Shown: positions 63,212 to 64,000 of the stretch, one piece after another
Layout: each line of letters opens with the position of its first letter
Numbering within the stretch: the stretch's first letter is position 1
From: an uncultured Caldilineaceae bacterium
GTDB taxonomy: Bacteria; Chloroflexota; Anaerolineae; Caldilineales; Caldilineaceae
Reading direction: 5' to 3'
DNA: 64,000 bases
Assembly (NCBI GenBank): GCA_951813625.1
Contig: CATOTS010000022.1
Location: forward strand, 1-64,000
Position numbers and translations under genes: made by a program
The notes under the pieces: generated by a model
Told to the model about the DNA's origin: nothing
Seen by the model: only the letters and a program-made list of their open reading frames with translations
Databases searched by the model: none

Positions 63212-63976
63212 TTACTTTTCGCTGATTCCGGGCCAGTGCTTCCACATATCTGCCGGCGGCGGCTCGTCCTGTATGTCGTCGAGGTCGGCGCGGCAGAAGT
63301 CGTACAGAACGGCTTGGCGCACCCGGCGCGAGCGGTTGTGCCCGGCGCCGTGGCCGATGCGGTGGTGCCAGAGCACGACATCGCCGGCCGAGCCGTATGT
63401 GTGCACGGGGTCGATCTGCAACACGTTACGGTAGGTATCGGTGTCCCAGAACTCCCTCTCCTCTTCGAGCGGATTGAAGGTGTAGGCGGTCTTGAAGGTA
63501 TGATAGAAATGCTTGTGGCTGCCGGGCCAGATGGTGAAGCCGCCGCCGTCGGGCGGGACGTCGTCGACGTAGCCGACGACGCCGAGGTGGAAGGCGTGCG
63601 CGTCTACGTGGAAGTGGGCCGGTTTCGGCGTCGTGTCCGTATCCGGGAAGACGCAGTAGATGCCGCGGATCCTTTCCGGAGTCTTCAGGTTGGAGCCAAG
63701 CAGCTGCTTTGCCACGGCCTGTAGCTTGGGATTGCCGTAAAGGAGCTCGACCATCCACGGCTCGCGGCTGCGGTCGCGGTACTTCCAGGTGAAGCGCGAG
63801 TCGGGGAACGCGCCCACCCAGCTCCCCGGATCGTCGCGCTTCACCTCAGACGGCGCCGCATCCCACCAGGCATCCCTGGTCTGCGCCATCAGCGCAGGAT
63901 CCAGCACATCATGCAGGACCAGGTATCCGTTGTCTCGAAAGAAATCCACCTGCTCGACCGTCAATGTCTGACCCAT
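63212..63976 (-). CDS. Phytanoyl-CoA dioxygenase (PhyH)-family Fe(II)/2-oxoglutarate oxygenase
   Basis: 254 residues. The iron site is His123-x-Asp125 (HFHVDAH) and a distal His at about 209 in HHRIGHGAGHNRS, with the following Arg for 2-oxoglutarate. The family hydroxylates lipids, small acids, ectoine or natural products; the substrate is unknown here. It is probably the first gene of the PhyH-dehydratase-RraA cluster, whose upstream region runs off the window edge. Such PhyH genes are frequent in catabolic islands of marine and host-associated Chloroflexota (from memory). Confidence 0.88.
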   Translation of the reverse strand: MGQTLTVEQVDFFRDNGYLVLHDVLDPALMAQTRDAWWDAAPSEVKRDDPGSWVGAFPDSRFTWKYRDRSREPWMVELLYGNPKLQAVAKQLLGSNLKTPERIRGIYCVFPDTDTTPKPAHFHVDAHAFHLGVVGYVDDVPPDGGGFTIWPGSHKHFYHTFKTAYTFNPLEEEREFWDTDTYRNVLQIDPVHTYGSAGDVVLWHHRIGHGAGHNRSRRVRQAVLYDFCRADLDDIQDEPPPADMWKHWPGISEK

Positions 63977-64000
63977 AGTGACTCTTTCCTTCTCCCCTAA

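Overview
The window looks like the chromosome of a Gram-variable, GC-rich bacterium, most likely a Chloroflexota of the Caldilineae/Anaerolineae type. This is inferred from gene content and style: many family-5 lipoprotein substrate-binding proteins with Ala/Glu/Pro-rich linkers, DppC permeases with a large extracytoplasmic insertion, a DUF2089/LiaX-type envelope operon, and a catabolic mix of RraA, enolase-superfamily, PhyH and amidohydrolase genes. I found no rRNA, tRNA, CRISPR array, prophage or complete insertion sequence.

Layout. 1-2142: the end of a catabolic cluster (truncated RraA-like protein, amidohydrolase, Rieske ferredoxin). 2296-7640: a less GC-rich accessory stretch around a core block. 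It holds an SDH-type Clp-fold serine proteinase with a small partner, a conserved hypothetical under a self-regulated XRE repressor, an MFS exporter, and a decayed gene next to a DUF6883/DUF4926 pair. 7689-26xxx: housekeeping and envelope genes: PmbA/TldD with an aldo/keto reductase; an ABC-2 exporter operon with its own MarR/GbsR-type regulator and an operator over its promoter; a Rieske oxygenase; AlaX, RecF and an M16 peptidase; a flippase-like membrane protein; a SWIM protein behind a long structured leader. A five-gene operon at 22698-27046 has three proteins sharing one small helical-hairpin module. 27047-28763 is non-coding and carries a 224-bp direct duplication with GC hairpins.

28764-57723 is dominated by four groups of peptide/oligosaccharide-type ABC transporter genes. 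Set A (minus: permease B, binding protein, radical SAM, ATPase F, small membrane protein) lacks permease C and ATPase D. Set B (plus, 37010-43913) is complete. Set C (plus, 44152-50630) has two tandem binding proteins and both permeases but no ATPase. Set D (minus, 55385-57723) is ATPase D plus permease C. Every binding-protein gene is followed at once by a strong stem-loop. A cupin/Gfo-Idh-MocA/cupin group and a large toroid-like protein sit between sets C and D, which suggests uptake and processing of a carbohydrate or peptide-like host or environmental compound.

57923-64000: PRPP synthetase (with an unusual PRPP loop) divergent from the XTP/dITP pyrophosphatase gene, two small genes, then a second catabolic cluster (RraA-like, mandelate racemase/galactonate-dehydratase-like, phytanoyl-CoA-dioxygenase-like) on the minus strand.

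The points most worth following up are the shared-module envelope operon, the conserved post-binding-protein hairpins, the DppF-linked small membrane protein, the structured leader upstream of the SWIM gene, the leaderless self-repressed XRE gene, and the uncharacterised 893-residue protein.
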